NCBI GenBank assembly: GCA_018398765.1
Contig: JAHBMJ010001975.1
Span: 38,453-102,452, forward strand
Reading direction: 5' to 3'
Source: Chromera velia
Taxonomy: Eukaryota; Sar; Chromeraceae
DNA: 64,000 bases
The notes beneath the pieces were generated by a model. It saw only the letters and a program-made list of their open reading frames with translations. It did no database searches and had not been told where the DNA came from. A program made the translations under genes and the position numbers. Positions 11,911 through 31,009 of the stretch are shown in pieces; position 1 is the first letter of the stretch; every line of letters starts with the position of its first letter.

Positions 11911-14235
11911 TGGGATTTGCCGGACAGGCCCTGGGAACAGTCCCTTCGTCAAAGTTGAAAGCCGCACACCGCCGTACACTGCGGTGACGCTCGATCAGAA
12001 GGGGAAACGGGTCAATCAAAAATTCAGTGATTATATTGCACAATGGGCCTGTGACACGGCCCTGTGTAGCTTAGAATACCAATGAGCATCATGAATGATT
12101 CATGATATATGTTAAATGAGATAATAAATCCAGCGTTAAATTCTCTGATGACACTGATGTACCTAGGCTCTGCATACACTCCATAAATAATAATAATAAA
12201 AAAAAAGTTTCCGATCTTTTTTTTCTTTTTTTATTTATCAACCAAAACACATATAGTTTTTACTAGTTTTTATGCAACAACCCATGCAACACTCTTGCAA
12301 CATTTGAACAACAATTGTTTGCGGCAGTTTGCCTGTTGACTGCCATGATAAATAAATAAAAATCTATGAAAAAAAAAGTTTTCAGCATTTATCTGAGCTG
12401 CAACTCCCGGGAGTCTAGGACTAGCTGCTCTAGTAGTTGGCATTAGTTGTTTTAACACGTTTAAACACTGTTAAAACACATGAATAGTATAATATATATT
12501 AGTATTGAATATATGTACTATACTACTAGTAGTAGACTGTTAATGGCTAAGTCAACTCTAGTGACAGGTATAAACTGTGTAGCATGACATTATTAGGATT
12601 CGTATTTCAGAATATGATAAAATAGGATTTACTAGTATGTTTGGAGTCTGGACCTAGGTTTGGACTCTGTATAGAATTCAGGTTTTTACTGTAAATTCTA
12701 GCTACGTGATGCCGAATTTAATCATTCTGTGTGTATCTTCAAAGCGTCGGCCAAAAACAAAAAAAAATAAAAAGAAATGTTCGTTTTTATTCTTTTGTTT
12801 AAGAATGGAATGACCAACTGCAGATCGAACTACTCGGAACCAGTCTCGACTTCTGCTACAAAAAAAGGAAACAGCTTTTAAAGCATTCCATCATTCCTGT
12901 TCTGATGGGAAACGGGTGGCTTCCAATTCGTAGAAGAGCTAGTGGGGTAAAAGATTGCTGGAGAAAGATTCGGAGACAGAAGTGATCGCTTGGTCATAGC
13001 TGAATGAACGAGGACACAACAGAGCGTGCTGTTATGAAATAACTAAATGATGGTCAAACAGAATGTAGAGCTAGATCTCCATGATGGTGTCATCATGTTG
13101 GAACTACTTCATGAAATAGTCTGTCCGTCAAGGCAGAGTAGAACGAACAGCCGAAAGGCGTTCGATCAGCTAGTACTGCACGAAGTGAATCGATCTGAAC
13201 TGGCTAGTGCTGAATGTGCACGGCACAAATCGTACAAAATCGAATGCGTGCGCGGCAATCCTATTCCGACCAGCACGGCGCTTCGGCACCGCGCGGCATG
13301 GCCTGCACGCTCGGCCCGCTGGGTCCAGAAGCAAGCATAGGTACGCGGCAGGCTAGTACCCTATACTTCAACTGTTTACTTTTTATTCTTAAACCAAAAT
13401 AATTAACATTAAAGAAAGTCCAAGAGATGATCGCTCTTATATCTGACGTTATTCCAGCCTCTGGCGCTAGCTCTGGCAGGTATGAGGGCGGTAGAGGAGT
13501 GTATTATATTATATATTATTAGCCAAATTAATGTGAGTTCGTATTGTCATGTATGAATGCATCAATGCGCTGGCGCTAGGTTAACAAACCAACATTGCAT
13601 GTCATGCCTCGTGGTTGGCCAGAGCCTAAGTGGTGGCTCACCAGTTTTAACCGCTTCAATTCAATTCAATTCAATACATTAACTCTGTCATGCTAACTGT
13701 AATGGAGCACCTAGATGTAAAATCTAATGCCAGAGGGGATTCATCATTATCATTATCATCAACGCGCTTCATCATGATTTATAAAGTAAAAAAAAATGAT
13801 TTTTTAAAAAATTGACTGCATACTAGTCACCAGTGCAGTTTAAGCATATAGTCACCACACTATCATAACAGTTTTTTAAAAACTGTTTTTATTATTACTT
13901 TTAAACTTAAAGTTAAAATTCATATATTTTTATGTCAAATTCTGGGCCGAATTATAATGAAATCGCAAAACTTAAACCATACAAGAAATTTTAAACCTTT
14001 GAACAATAAAAAATATATGAATATTCTATTAATTGTTAAAATTGGTTTTGAAATATATGAACTAGAACCTACTTAGTAGCTAGCCTACTAGAACCCTTGT
14101 TGAGCCTTACAATGCATATATGTACAATTCAACACTCTGGATAATGCTTTTCAAGTTACTAAAACATAGTAAGAAACATTTGCACCATTTTGTAACTTTT
14201 CTTACAGTGTATGTATGACTTTAAAAATTTTTCTT
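11911..14235. other. AT-rich intergenic block between ankyrin gene and gene B 3' ends
   Basis: This 2.3 kb tail-to-tail interval turns strongly AT-rich after about 12060. It has long A/T homopolymers, TAATAATAA and ATATAT words, a short ATTCA tandem repeat near 13657-13676 and many TAG/CTA triplets. A moderately GC-rich pocket at 13140-13330 has open frames but no recognisable protein. No RNA gene is visible. Confidence 0.6.
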
Positions 14236-20558
<6,323 letters not shown>

Positions 20559-21293
20559 GGCAGACGTCAATGCGGAGAGGCTTCAGAAACTTGCAGTACC
20601 TTGCCGGAATTTAGCAGGCCGGCTTCCCATGCAGAGATTTGCGGGTGCAACGTCCATGCAAAAAATGCAAACAACACACATGAGGAGACGCTGGAACTTC
20701 AAGCCTGGAAGTGTAGCATGGCCCGAGACTGCAGCTGCATGGCGCCTTCATTGCGGAACTATCAACTGGATTATCGTTTCTAGTCGTTCAAGTGTGCCCT
20801 TTGGTGCACAAGAGAGAAAGAAAGAGAATCATGTATCTGTACTGAGCTATAATTAAGGCCGACCATGCATGACCGCGGTGCCATGCATGCATGCATGACG
20901 GGAGCTTACCTTGTGAAGTTTGCATGCATGGCGCAAAATATTCGCGAGGCCTCGCGGGAGGCGCGTGCAAAATTAAGACCGCGCGAAAAACGCAAAAACT
21001 GCGTCGATTTGCATGAGTAAAAATTAAAAGATCGATGTACGCGTACGTACGAAAAATACGTACTTTTCTTGCAATGATCGATGTCTTTATGCAGACATAG
21101 GATCACAGAAAGGAGCAGCCAATGGCTGGTACACCGTACACACCAAGTTACCTTCAAAGTGTGACACTGTGTGAGAGGCTCAGCTGAAAAGGTGATCGAA
21201 ACTTTGACTCCCTGCTGCAGTTAACTCTTCTCTTTTCCAGCATCTGTCTACACAAGAAAAGACAAAAACTCTGCGCATACCGTCAGCGACAAA
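20559..21293. promoter_or_regulatory. Head-to-head promoter region with TGCATGCA motifs
   Basis: This region lies between the divergent starts of gene B (-) and the small membrane-protein gene (+). It contains overlapping TGCATGCATGCA at 20884-20895, TGCATGCA at 20921-20928, CATGCATG at 20863-20870, and several palindromic CG-containing words: CGCGAGGCCTCGCG (20943-20956) and GTACGCGTACGTAC around 21038-21052. The TGCATGC core resembles a known apicomplexan AP2 target. Assigning a chromerid AP2 factor here is inference. Confidence 0.45.
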
Positions 21294-24200
21294 ATGGCCG
21301 ATCCAATGGCATCCTCGAGCACTTATGATCCTGAGTAAGTCACCAGTTTTCTTGGAGCCTTCTCTTTACCTGTGTGTCTGTCCGCAGGGAAGGAGTCAGC
21401 TTTCCTCATGCCCATACGCGTGTGCATGTGTATATATGTACATTTACGTATCAAATTGTGTTGTGCTTTGGTCTATACATAATGTGTGCATCTTCAACCC
21501 CCCAGTTCCCGTCTGTGTTCTTCCTGCCTTGGAAGGCTACACTTCCTTTTTCATGTGCGGTCGAGTTGCACTCGTGCTTATATAGAGGGAGTGAACACCT
21601 GCACGCATTCAATACATTCTCTGTATATTCGCTCAACGGACTCCGTGTCTCTGTCCCAAAATCTCACTCTTCTGCCCTTCATGATCACGACAACCGGGTA
21701 CCTTTTCTGGCATGCACTGGCTGAGTCAAAGAGCGATAAATGTTCCTGGCTGTATGCGGATGGACATATGCAGCAGTAGAGGCATACACACCAGTCAAGA
21801 ATGAATGGGGCCGGAACTACCGATACAAATGGTCAAACCACTTGACCGTGTACTGCATAGTGTTACAGTATTCGTCCATGCTATAATGGTGATCCCAAAG
21901 GCATTGTATGTGACTGTAGCGGCAGTGAAAGACTACAAGCGTTTGCTCTGGCAGACACTGTCCTTCTATGTGCTTGGTCGATCGATTGGCCTGCATGTGT
22001 GGAACTGTTATCGATGAATATGCATATTAATATATTAATATGCGCATAAATGGAGATCTCATTGGAATGACTTTGCCTTTGCCTTGCTATGTCTTTGCAG
22101 TGCACAAACTCGAAAGCACCTGAACAGCTGCCTCGCGGCGACGGTCGTAACGACTGCGGTCGCTCTCTCAGGGGGTGCTCTGGCTGCCCCGGTCGCTGGC
22201 TTCTGGGTTCTTGCATCTTTGCTGTGCGACACCGAGGACCTCAGTGCACAGACAAACAACGAAGGTTCGTTTGACAGGAAAGGCAGGAGGGGCAGGGGTC
22301 GGTCTGTTGGTCTTCAACCCTCTTCTTCTGAGTACCTGTTTTTTTCTCCCTCTTTGACTTCACCGCCGTGATGTCTTTCGATTTCTTCGATCGATGGACC
22401 GGGTAGACAGCTAGATAGAGTTCCTCGCTGCATTTCTGACTGCAATGTGATCATGACGATTTCACCCATGAATGGATGACAACTGTTCCGTGCACGATTC
22501 TCTGAATGCTTCCTTCCCAAATTGTCATCTTCCTTCTTGGACGTCTCCCTCCATCATCTCCTGGTTGCATCTCTGTTTGACTTGCTGCAGCCACCCCTGT
22601 CCACTCCGACTCGCCTCTTGATGGTGCATCCCCCCCCACAGCGCCAGAGAAGGAGTTCTTCATGGACGTCACAGACTTTCTGGGTGAGTCGTCGGTCCCT
22701 CCTGCTTGGGGGGGAATTCAGAGGCCCTGACAGCATCAGAGAAGGAAGTCTGAGCTATTCCAAGCCAAGCATATAGAATGAGAAATACAGTGGGGCGGAA
22801 AGCATTTTCTTTCCGGTCCTTGCCTTGATTTTCACTGGCAGGGTGAAGAAAGGGAAAAAAGAGATGATGCACAAGCCTTGTCGTCTGCCTTTTTTTGGTC
22901 TCGCTGGTTGCATTCTGTTGTGCACCCATTCACACCAATCCGGTACATGCCCCTTCTCTCTTTTATATCATTTTCTTCCTGCAAGGACCCTGAGCCTGGT
23001 CTCAGGCTCGTTCGTCTTCCTTTGAAATAAAGGGGATACCAAATCAAGGACTCCAACCACCTGCTTTCTGTTTATCTACACACGCTCTCTTCCTCCCTTC
23101 CCGCTCCCCTTTGCGCAGAGACGATCCCAGAAGTCCCCGACGAAGAGCCCGAGATGCCCCCCGATCGCCCTGTGAGGGTTTATGGTCAGTTGCTGGAGGC
23201 ATCCTCTCTCTTCTCTTCTCTTCGTTCCCCACCATGCGTCTTTACTTGACTCTATCCCCTCACTCGGCTCTGCTTTGAAGTGAACAAATCAACGTGAAGA
23301 AAAGCGAAGTCATATAAAACTCGTCCTCTTGTCCTCCTTCCTTCTCCGTATGTGGCTTGGCTTTCATTCTCACCCTCTCTTTCTTCCTTCCTTCCTGTCC
23401 CTCTATGCTCTTTTGCAGAAGAAGAACCCGAGAAGCTCGGTGATGTCCCTGAGATCCCCGGGTACTGGGAACTGAATGCAGGTGCGTGCGTCAGTCGGTC
23501 GGTCACGAACAGGAACAGAAGTCTCAAGTGGCCTGAAGGCCGGACTGTTTGACTTCGCCAGTGTTGTGATGTAGATAGCCAGCGAGAGGAAAAAAAGGAC
23601 AAAACTCAAAATGGAGTCGGAGTTTCGGTCCTTCTCCTCCACCTTTCTCTATTCTGCTTTCTTTATCTCTAACTTTTCCTTACTCTTTTTCTTCTCATTT
23701 GCCTTTGTGCTTTTTGTCTCCACGTCGTATGTTGCCTCGTGTACCCGTCTGCGTACAAAGAAAGCAAATCTTCAATTCCCTCCTTGTTTCTTTGCGTCTT
23801 CTCTGACCCTTTCTCTGTCTCTCTGCAGAACCCTCCAGCTCGAGTGCGGATGAGACCCCTGCAGACCTGCGCGTATCTACACAGGGTCGGTGTGTGTGGG
23901 TGGGGGGGAGGTTCAAGAGGTGCAGCCTTGTTTATCTGACATGATGGAGAAGAACATTAGGCTCTTTTGTTCCTCTCTTCCTCTGCTCGTTTCATCCCTG
24001 GCTCGCTCATTCATTTATTCATTCCAACGAGAACATTTTCGTATTTTTGTTTGGGCTCCCGTCTCGCGCGTTTGGTCTGATCATGTCCTGTCACTCTTCT
24101 TCTACGCTCGAGGGAAGAAAAGGAGTGGGTCTGCGTGGTTTTCTCGGACGATGTTACGGTATGTGAAACTTCTAGCTTTCATAAGGAGAAGTTCAAACTA

Positions 24201-24832
24201 CATGGAGAGACAGACTGAGAATCTTCTGCTTAGGGTCTGGAAAGCGTGCGGCTCCTCCTTTCATCATGCACCTCTCTTTCTCTGTCTCTGTCTCTGTCTC
24301 TTTGCAGAGACGGAGGCGCCTCAGATGGCCACCAAGGAGGTCAGTTTAATCCTCTGTGAGACAGGCATACAGAGCAGCTCAGACCAAAAGAGTTTTCGGG
24401 CCAGCTGGTTTTTTCCTTTTGAAATCTCTCACCACATCCATTTACTTTCTGTTGCCCACTTCTTTCGCTATTGTATGTTTCTTTCTGTCCATCCACACAG
24501 CTCCTTTGCTTATCTCATCCTGGAAAGCACTGTCTTTACAAAAGATTGACCCTGACACCGACACAGACACCGGCATCTCTTTTTGATACGGTTCCCAATA
24601 CTGCGCTGAGAGAAGTGTGCGTGTTCGCGTTGATCCTCTTTTCTTCCTGCCCGTCCTTATTTTTGTTTCGTTGAACCCGCGCCTGACCCTTTCTCTCTTC
24701 CTGTCCCCCTTTGTGCAGGTGAAGGTCGCTGCGGGGTCCGCCAGAGACAGGGGCGGTGAGGGGGGGCTCCGAGGCTTCTTCCGCCGTGAGATGGCCCTCC
24801 TTCGCGCCCAGTTCCGCGGAGGCGGACAGTGA
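21294..24832 (+). CDS. Small membrane protein built from micro-exons
   Basis: Eight exons: 21294-21334, 22101-22264, 22591-22683, 23119-23184, 23419-23481, 23829-23885, 24308-24339, 24719-24832. They close in frame to 209 residues. Residues 1-24 are polar. Residues 25-57 are a long Ala/Val/Leu-rich hydrophobic segment, long enough for one membrane span or a re-entrant hairpin. Residues 58-172 are an acidic Pro/Glu-rich region. The C-terminus is basic (RGFFRREMALLRAQFRGGGQ). Exons 3-6 are 57-93 bases, all phase 1-1, and each of exons 4-7 opens with a Glu codon, so any of exons 3-6 could be skipped without a frame change. No known family is recognised. It could be an organelle or surface membrane protein; targeting is unclear. 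It shares a promoter region with gene B. Confidence 0.7.
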
Positions 24833-27800
24833 GGATCCAGAAGGATGATGCGAATCACTCGAAGTGAATCCACCGATCGATTCCTGTTCCTTGGGGGGCA
24901 GGATGAAGAAAGATCAGTTGGGATAGGAGAGAAAAGGATGTTTCGAGCAACTGGTTGCCCGTACGTTCTGCTTGACATGTTCATGAGGGAAGGAAAGTGC
25001 CCTTTGCATGCATGAGGGAAAGTAACGTCATTTCGCTGGAGGGATCATTTAACAAAAAAAAAACCTGTTCATCAATTTCTCCCCTTCGCCTTCCGTTCTT
25101 TCCCATTAAAAGATCAAAAGAACAAAAAAGGCCATGCACCCAAAGAAAAAAAAAAAGAAATTCGGGAAATGTCAGGTACCCCTCAGCCAAAGAAACCATG
25201 CTTCTCATCACCCTCCATCTGCGACCATCTGTCAAGGGTGGGGGTCTGGTAGTGGGCGTACACACACGTACTCATGCAGGAACACTTCGGTCCATGAAGA
25301 GAAAAAAAGAAGAGCTAGAGACCGCAGGGATCGGGATGGGAAACCCTCAAAGGAATTGTTATGACTGTTATGATAATTCCCTTTGCATCCATGAGGGAAA
25401 GTAAAGCCACTTCGCTGGAGGGATCATTGAACAAGTGAAAACAGTTCATCAATTTCTCCGTTGCTTAATTCAATTGAATGAAACAATCGAGCCATTTGTT
25501 TGACGGGCGGGGAAAAGAACAATAGACAACAGATGAAAATGAATGAACATATGTCTTTGTCTTTGACTTTGAATCTTTCCATTTCAATTCTTGTTCACGC
25601 ACTCGACCATCCTTCGCCTTCCGTTCTTTCCCCCTATCGATCGATCGACTGCATGGGCTTGCAGTCCCACTCTCTCTCATGCATGAGGATCGCCTTTCTT
25701 CTTCATTTCCCTCCAAAGATCCATTCAATCGCAGCCGTCTTCTTACAGGGAAGTATATGTGGGTAGACGGTGGCTTGTCGACGGCGTGCTTTTGTGGGTA
25801 CAAATCCCTCGCTACTTTGTGAGAAAGCACGAAGCAAGGAAAAAAACAAGCAATCAATCCGTCATCCTTATCTTCGTCACTCTCTCTTTTTTCAAAAATA
25901 TTTCCGCCCACACGTTGCATCTTTCCGCCCCAATTGAATGGATGGATGGATGGATGGATGGATGAATGAATGAATGAATGAGCACACGGCAAGAGAAAAC
26001 AGACAAATCGCTGCACCAAATAAGTACATGTCAAGAGTAAATGCCTTCCAGGCATTCGAAAGAAGAGCAAAGAAAGACGAAGAGCGATGGATTGAATGAA
26101 GGAAGAAAGAAGGAACGAAAAGTGACTGGGTTCATTTTTCCTTCCTTCCTTTTCTCCTTCCAGCAAAGCTTGCTTGGGCCCGGGCTTTCTGAGGACGATA
26201 GAATCAAGACAGGATAATCAATCCATCAATGAGTTCTTCGTCGCTGCCTTTTTTTATCAACTAGCAATACGTGCTCTCTCAATCAATAAGTGAATTAAAC
26301 ATGTCATCTGCCTTTGTTTTTGAATCTTTCCATTTCAATTGTTGTTTACGCACTCGACCATCCTTCGCCTTCCGCTCTTTCCCCGTATCGATCGATCGAC
26401 TGCATGAGCTTGCAGTCCCACTCTCTCCCTTTCTCTCATGAGAATCGTCTCCTCCTTCATTTCCCTCCAAAGATCCATTCAATCGCAGCCGTCCTCTTAC
26501 AGGGAAGTATATGTGGGTAGACAGTGGGCTGTCGACGGTCTTCCGTCGTGCTTTTGTGAGTACAAAGGAAGGTCCAATAATGCCCTTGATTTTATGAGCA
26601 TGCGTCAGCGAAGGAATTGAACGTCCTGGGGGGTCTTTAGAGCCAGGAGGAAAAGCGTCGAAACGACAAAGGGATAGAGTAGACAAGATGCGCGCCCTCC
26701 CTCTCCATCGACCTTCCTTGTCCTGCCCTTTCTTTTCTTTTCTTTTCTTTCTGTCAGTCCATTGAAGTCTTTGTTTTTCTTTCTGTCAGTCCATTGAAGT
26801 CTTAATTTTCATTGTCCTCTTGTCTTTTCTGTTTGTTTTCCTTGTCAGTCGTTATGTGGCGTGCGTGGTTTTGGGAAGTAAAGCAAACAAAACGAATCGA
26901 TCGAAAAGGAGGTACAAGGACAGATCCACATACACCTGATGAAGCCCCAAGTTCTTTCAAGTTGTGGTGGATCGAAAACACACACCGTCATCTCACACCT
27001 CTTGCATGTTTGAATCTCCCCTCATGTCTTTGAGAGAAACATTAGGGCCGCCTGCGGGGAGGAAACTCCTAAGCAGTTCTGTTTGCACCAGAACTGTAGG
27101 GCCAAAGGTGGGGTGGAAACATCTAAGGTGTGTTCTCTCTCTAAACACTTCTCGGTGCATTTTTTTCTTTTTCGTCTATCCCATTCATACAGACATAGGC
27201 TTCTCCACCCATTTCTTTTTTTTCTTTCATTTCATTCTACACCAATCGGCTCGCGACAAAGGGAAGAAATCCTAAAAGATCAAAAGAACAAAAAGGACCA
27301 TGCACGTAAAGAAAAAAGAAGAAAATCCGGAAACCTCAGGTACCCCGCAGCCAAAGAACCCATGCTTCTTTACGCACTCGACCATCCTTCGCCTTCCTTT
27401 CTTTCCCCGTATCGATCGACTGTATGGGCTTACAGTCCCACTCTGTCTCTCTCTCTCATGAGAATCTTCTTCATTTCCCACCAAAGGTTTTTTCAATTGC
27501 AGATGTCCTCTTACAGGGAAGTATATCATGTGGGTAGACAGTGGGTTGTTGACGGTCTTGCTTCGTGCTTTTGTGGGCACAAAGGAAGGTCCAATAATGC
27601 CCTTGATTTTATGAGCATGCGTCAGCGAAGGAATTGAACGTTCTGGGGGGTCTTCAGGGTCAGGAGAAACAGCGTCGAAACGACCGAGGGAAAGAATAGA
27701 CAAGAGACGCTCTCCCTCTCCATCGACCTTCTTTGTCCGGTCTTTTCTTTTTTTTTCTTTTCTTTTCTTTCTGTCAGTCCATGAAGTCTTTTCATTCTCT

Positions 27801-28945
27801 TCTTTGTTTTTGTTCTTTTCGAGCAAGTAGCGATCAGGAGGGGAGAAATGGAAGAAGATGCGACCTCTGAATGTCTCTCCTCGTTTTCTTTCTGGTATTG
27901 ATATCGAAACCCCATTGTTTGTATCCACACACCACCACGAGAGAAGAGAGACGGAAGCGTCAGGTACCCTACGCCAAAGAACCCATGCTTCTCTTCACCC
28001 TCCATCTGCGACCATATGTCAAGGGTGGGGTCTGGCAGTGGGCGTCCACACCCACACGCACGAATGCAGGAACACTTCGGTCAATGAAGGGAAAAAAAAG
28101 AAGAGCGAGAGACCGTACGTTCTATTTGACATTTCCATGAGGGAAGGAAAATGCCCTTTCGATGCATGAGGGAGAGTAAGGTGACTTCGCTGGAGGGATC
28201 ATTTAACAAGAAAACACCTGTTCACCCATTTCTTCGTCACTTAATTCAAATGAATGAAACAACCGACCTACCTTGTTTGACGGGCGGGGAAAAGAACAAT
28301 AGACAATAAATGAAAATGAATGAAATATGTCTTTGTCTCTGTCTTTGCATCTTTCCATTTCAATGCTTGTTTACGCACTCGACCATCCTTTGCCTTCCGC
28401 TCTTTCCCCGTATCGATCGATCGACTGCATGAGCTTGCAGTCCCACTCTCTCCCTTTCTCTCATGAGAATCGTCTCCTCCTTCATTTCCCTCCAAAGATC
28501 CATTCAATCGCAGCCGTCCTCTTACAGGGAAGTATATGTGGGTAGACAGTGGGCTGTCGACGGTCTTCCGTCGTGCTTTTGTGAGTACAAAGGAAGGTCC
28601 AATAATGCCCTTGATTTTATGAGCATGCGTCAGCGAAGGAATTGAACGTCCTGGGGGGTCTTTAGAGTCAGGAGGAAAAGCGTCGAAACGACAAAGGGAT
28701 AGAGTAGACAAGATGCGCGCCCTCCCTCTACAGCCAGCTTCCTGTCCTGTCTTGTCTTCCTGACATGCAGTCAATGAAGAAAGTGGCTTGAGAAGGCAGT
28801 CAATATAGTAAGTGCACCTGATGTGCTTTGCTTCCTGCAACGTAGCAAAGCTGCGCAAGTAATTTTGTAAAAATGAATTCAAGAAGAAGATTGAATTGAC
28901 TTAACTGTGCGTAGATTGCTCATGCATGCATACTGTGGGCCACCT
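24833..28945. repeat. Cluster of unclassified interspersed repeat units
   Basis: At least three sequence modules recur here. Module c (opening ACGCACTCGACCATCCTT) appears at about 25590-25800, 26345-26700, 27370-27705 and 28370-28725; the second and fourth copies are almost identical over about 370 bases. Module b (GAGGGAAAGTAA..CTTCGCTGGAGGGATCAT) is at about 24985-25080, 25380-25470 and 28135-28235. Module a (GTCAGGTACCC..CATGCTTCTC..GGAACACTTCGGTC) is at about 25170-25320 and 27958-28105. Each c copy contains CTGCATGAGCTTGCAG, a potential short hairpin, and a GATCGATCGA word. Both strands are open in places but the frames differ between copies. No transposase, RT or other protein is recognisable. 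Nothing else was seen in this gene-free stretch apart from a duplicated TTTCTGTCAGTCCATTGAAG near 26745-26800. Confidence 0.65.
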
Positions 28946-29109
28946 GCAGTGCTTTGATGTCAGAAGGTCTTTGACAGAACAATTAAGATTCAACCCAACA
29001 GTTTACTGTAAATATCATCGCCCTTCATGTTCAAATGAGCACGGGACAAACTTGAATGGTGCTACGTAAATTATTTATCAACGTACGTATATATATATAT
29101 ATATATACG

Positions 29110-29154
<45 letters not shown>

Positions 29155-29819
29155 GGCTCAGTTTAAGGCTGTAGTCAGCCTGAGTTTTTTGACTAGCTTT
29201 TTGAAAGTACTAATCTAAAGATTCTAAACTTAGCCTAATCTAAAAGTAGATCTAAAAACATTCTTACATTCAATTGAGCGGACAATTTATTAATAATTGA
29301 ATTAATTTAATTGATTAAGAAATCGTTTCTATTAGACTTTTGAAAAATGTTTTTTGTCTAAGTTTTTGTAGATTCTAAAATATTTCCAAAATCTATAGGT
29401 AACAGGTGGTACAAGTAAATGAGTTTTACGATTTGTCATTAATTGATATATTATTTAACACAAATTTGAAGGAAGGCCTAACGCAGAACAAATCAAGTTT
29501 AATGAAACAATCGATCAATCAATCAATGCAACACATATAATTAAAAGAAACGCTAGAAGAAATGTATCATTATAAAATATTGCAATGATGTGACTCTTTA
29601 AAAATAACTTTTAAAGGAGTTAAAGTATATACATTGCTAGTGTACATTGACCCCATGTTGAGCGACTGCCTATGCATGCTAGCCACTTAATCTTTCAGTT
29701 AATTGATACTACCATTGAATCATATGATATGATACTTAGTTAAATTCATACTATTGTGAATGGAAAAGAAAATGCTGCAAATACATTTTTATAATGCAAA
29801 ATCTCCACTGTTTGATGCA
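28946..29819. other. AT-rich intergenic block
   Basis: This AT-rich interval includes a long (AT)n/(GTAT)n stretch at about 29087-29148, TTAATTGA-like words and an AATCA tandem run (29510-29526). It ends directly at the stop codon of the possible minus-strand terminal exon at 29820. No gene is seen. Confidence 0.6.
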
Positions 29820-30019
29820 CTAAGAAGGTATTGGTAGCTTAAACTTCAACGGTTCATTGACAGTTACTAACAAAGCGCCTGGACCGCCTGGCAAAGAACC
29901 AATCTTGTTGATACATACGCCACCCCCCGCGGCTTGACCAGCTTTACTACCAAATTTCTTCTTTTCGTTCAATGCAAAGTTAAGTATGAATTTTACTTTC
30001 AGGATTCCACGGCACTGCA
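29820..30019 (-). CDS. Possible terminal exon of an unrecognised gene
   Basis: On the minus strand, a CTTGCAG acceptor at about 30020 opens a frame to the stop at 29820-29822. It encodes about 66 residues: a basic KVKFILNFALNEKKKF stretch, then a Gly-rich segment (KAGQAAGGG) and a hydrophobic/Pro C-terminus ending KLPIPS. The stop abuts an AT-rich block, as do the true gene ends in this window. This is the main reason for not dismissing it. I could not find convincing upstream exons, and the family is unknown. It could equally be a gene relic. Confidence 0.25.
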
Positions 30020-31009
30020 AGTCCTCGAGCAAGACGCAGCTCAATTGTTTCCATTCTCTTCCCTCTCCTCTCGCCTCCCCTGCTTCCCCTCATCTCACGA
30101 GCTTCCATCGACAAGCCCATCAAACGCGAACCCTTCTCTCCCCTTCACTTCTGTCCCTTTTCTGGCAGTCGGCAAGCAACCGCTCTGTCGCTGCACGCCA
30201 CCGTGTATTCTCTTTGACTGACCTGATTTCGGACGGACAACCAGGAGCGCGTCAACCCCCATCCAATGCCTCCCCCATCATCGTACGGAATAGGCATGCA
30301 TGCATGATTGGATGGAACGAATGTGACCGCCTTCCTTCGATACAGACGCCCTCCCTTGCATCACTGGAATTCAGGGATTTGGTTCTCGTTGCTGCCAGAC
30401 CCCACGCATGGTCCACGCAAAGTTGCATAAAATGGGCCCAAATCAAGGCTTCACAGGCCGACATCAAAGTCGGAGAAGTAAAACGTCTGCGCCTAGATCA
30501 GTTGAGGCAACAGCACCGCATGCCGGTGGTCCGATGCATGAAATTACTCAGGTATGCGTGAAGGGATGCGTCGAGTGCACGGGAGCATGTGGGCATGCGG
30601 AGTGAGGACGGATTGATTTACTGTCCGATACGGAAACCCTCCTTGCTGGATCAACCATGGGACAGGGAAGGAAGGAAGCGGGGCAAGTCAAGACAGTGTG
30701 TCAGAAAGATGGACACAGCGGCAGGTTGTGGGGAAAGAAGGAAGACAAAAGGGTTGTGATGTAAAAATTAAGGAAGAAAGAAAGAAATGAAGGAATGAAG
30801 GAAGGAAGGAATGAATGAAGGAAGGAAGGAAGGAAGGAAGGGCTCGATCCAGGAAGAAATGAAGGAGGGAAAGTCCCCAACCATCAGCATGGGACGTCAT
30901 TTCTTTGTTGCCCTCTTCACATTACAGTGGACGAGGAACGGAGAGAAGAACGCAAACAATCTCAAACAACAGTCTGGAAGATAGATGTGATATGATTCTC
31001 CACTCGAAT
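30020..31009. other. Intergenic, no supported gene
   Basis: A Ser/Pro-rich open frame on the plus strand (29986-30561) has no domain and no clear splice context. A TGCATGCA palindrome is at 30297-30304. From 30770 to 30845 there is a (GAAG)n/(GAAT)n simple repeat. Nothing else was recognised. Confidence 0.5.

Noticed and set aside
26279-28882. Similar minus-strand frames (STHIYFPVRGRLRLNGSLEGN) in the repeat cluster
   Set aside because: Shared only because the DNA repeats are near-identical; the third copy breaks the pattern, and the plus strand is equally open.
29986-30561. 191-codon plus-strand frame
   Set aside because: Low-complexity Ser/Pro composition, no domain, no splice support, and overlap with the possible minus-strand terminal exon.
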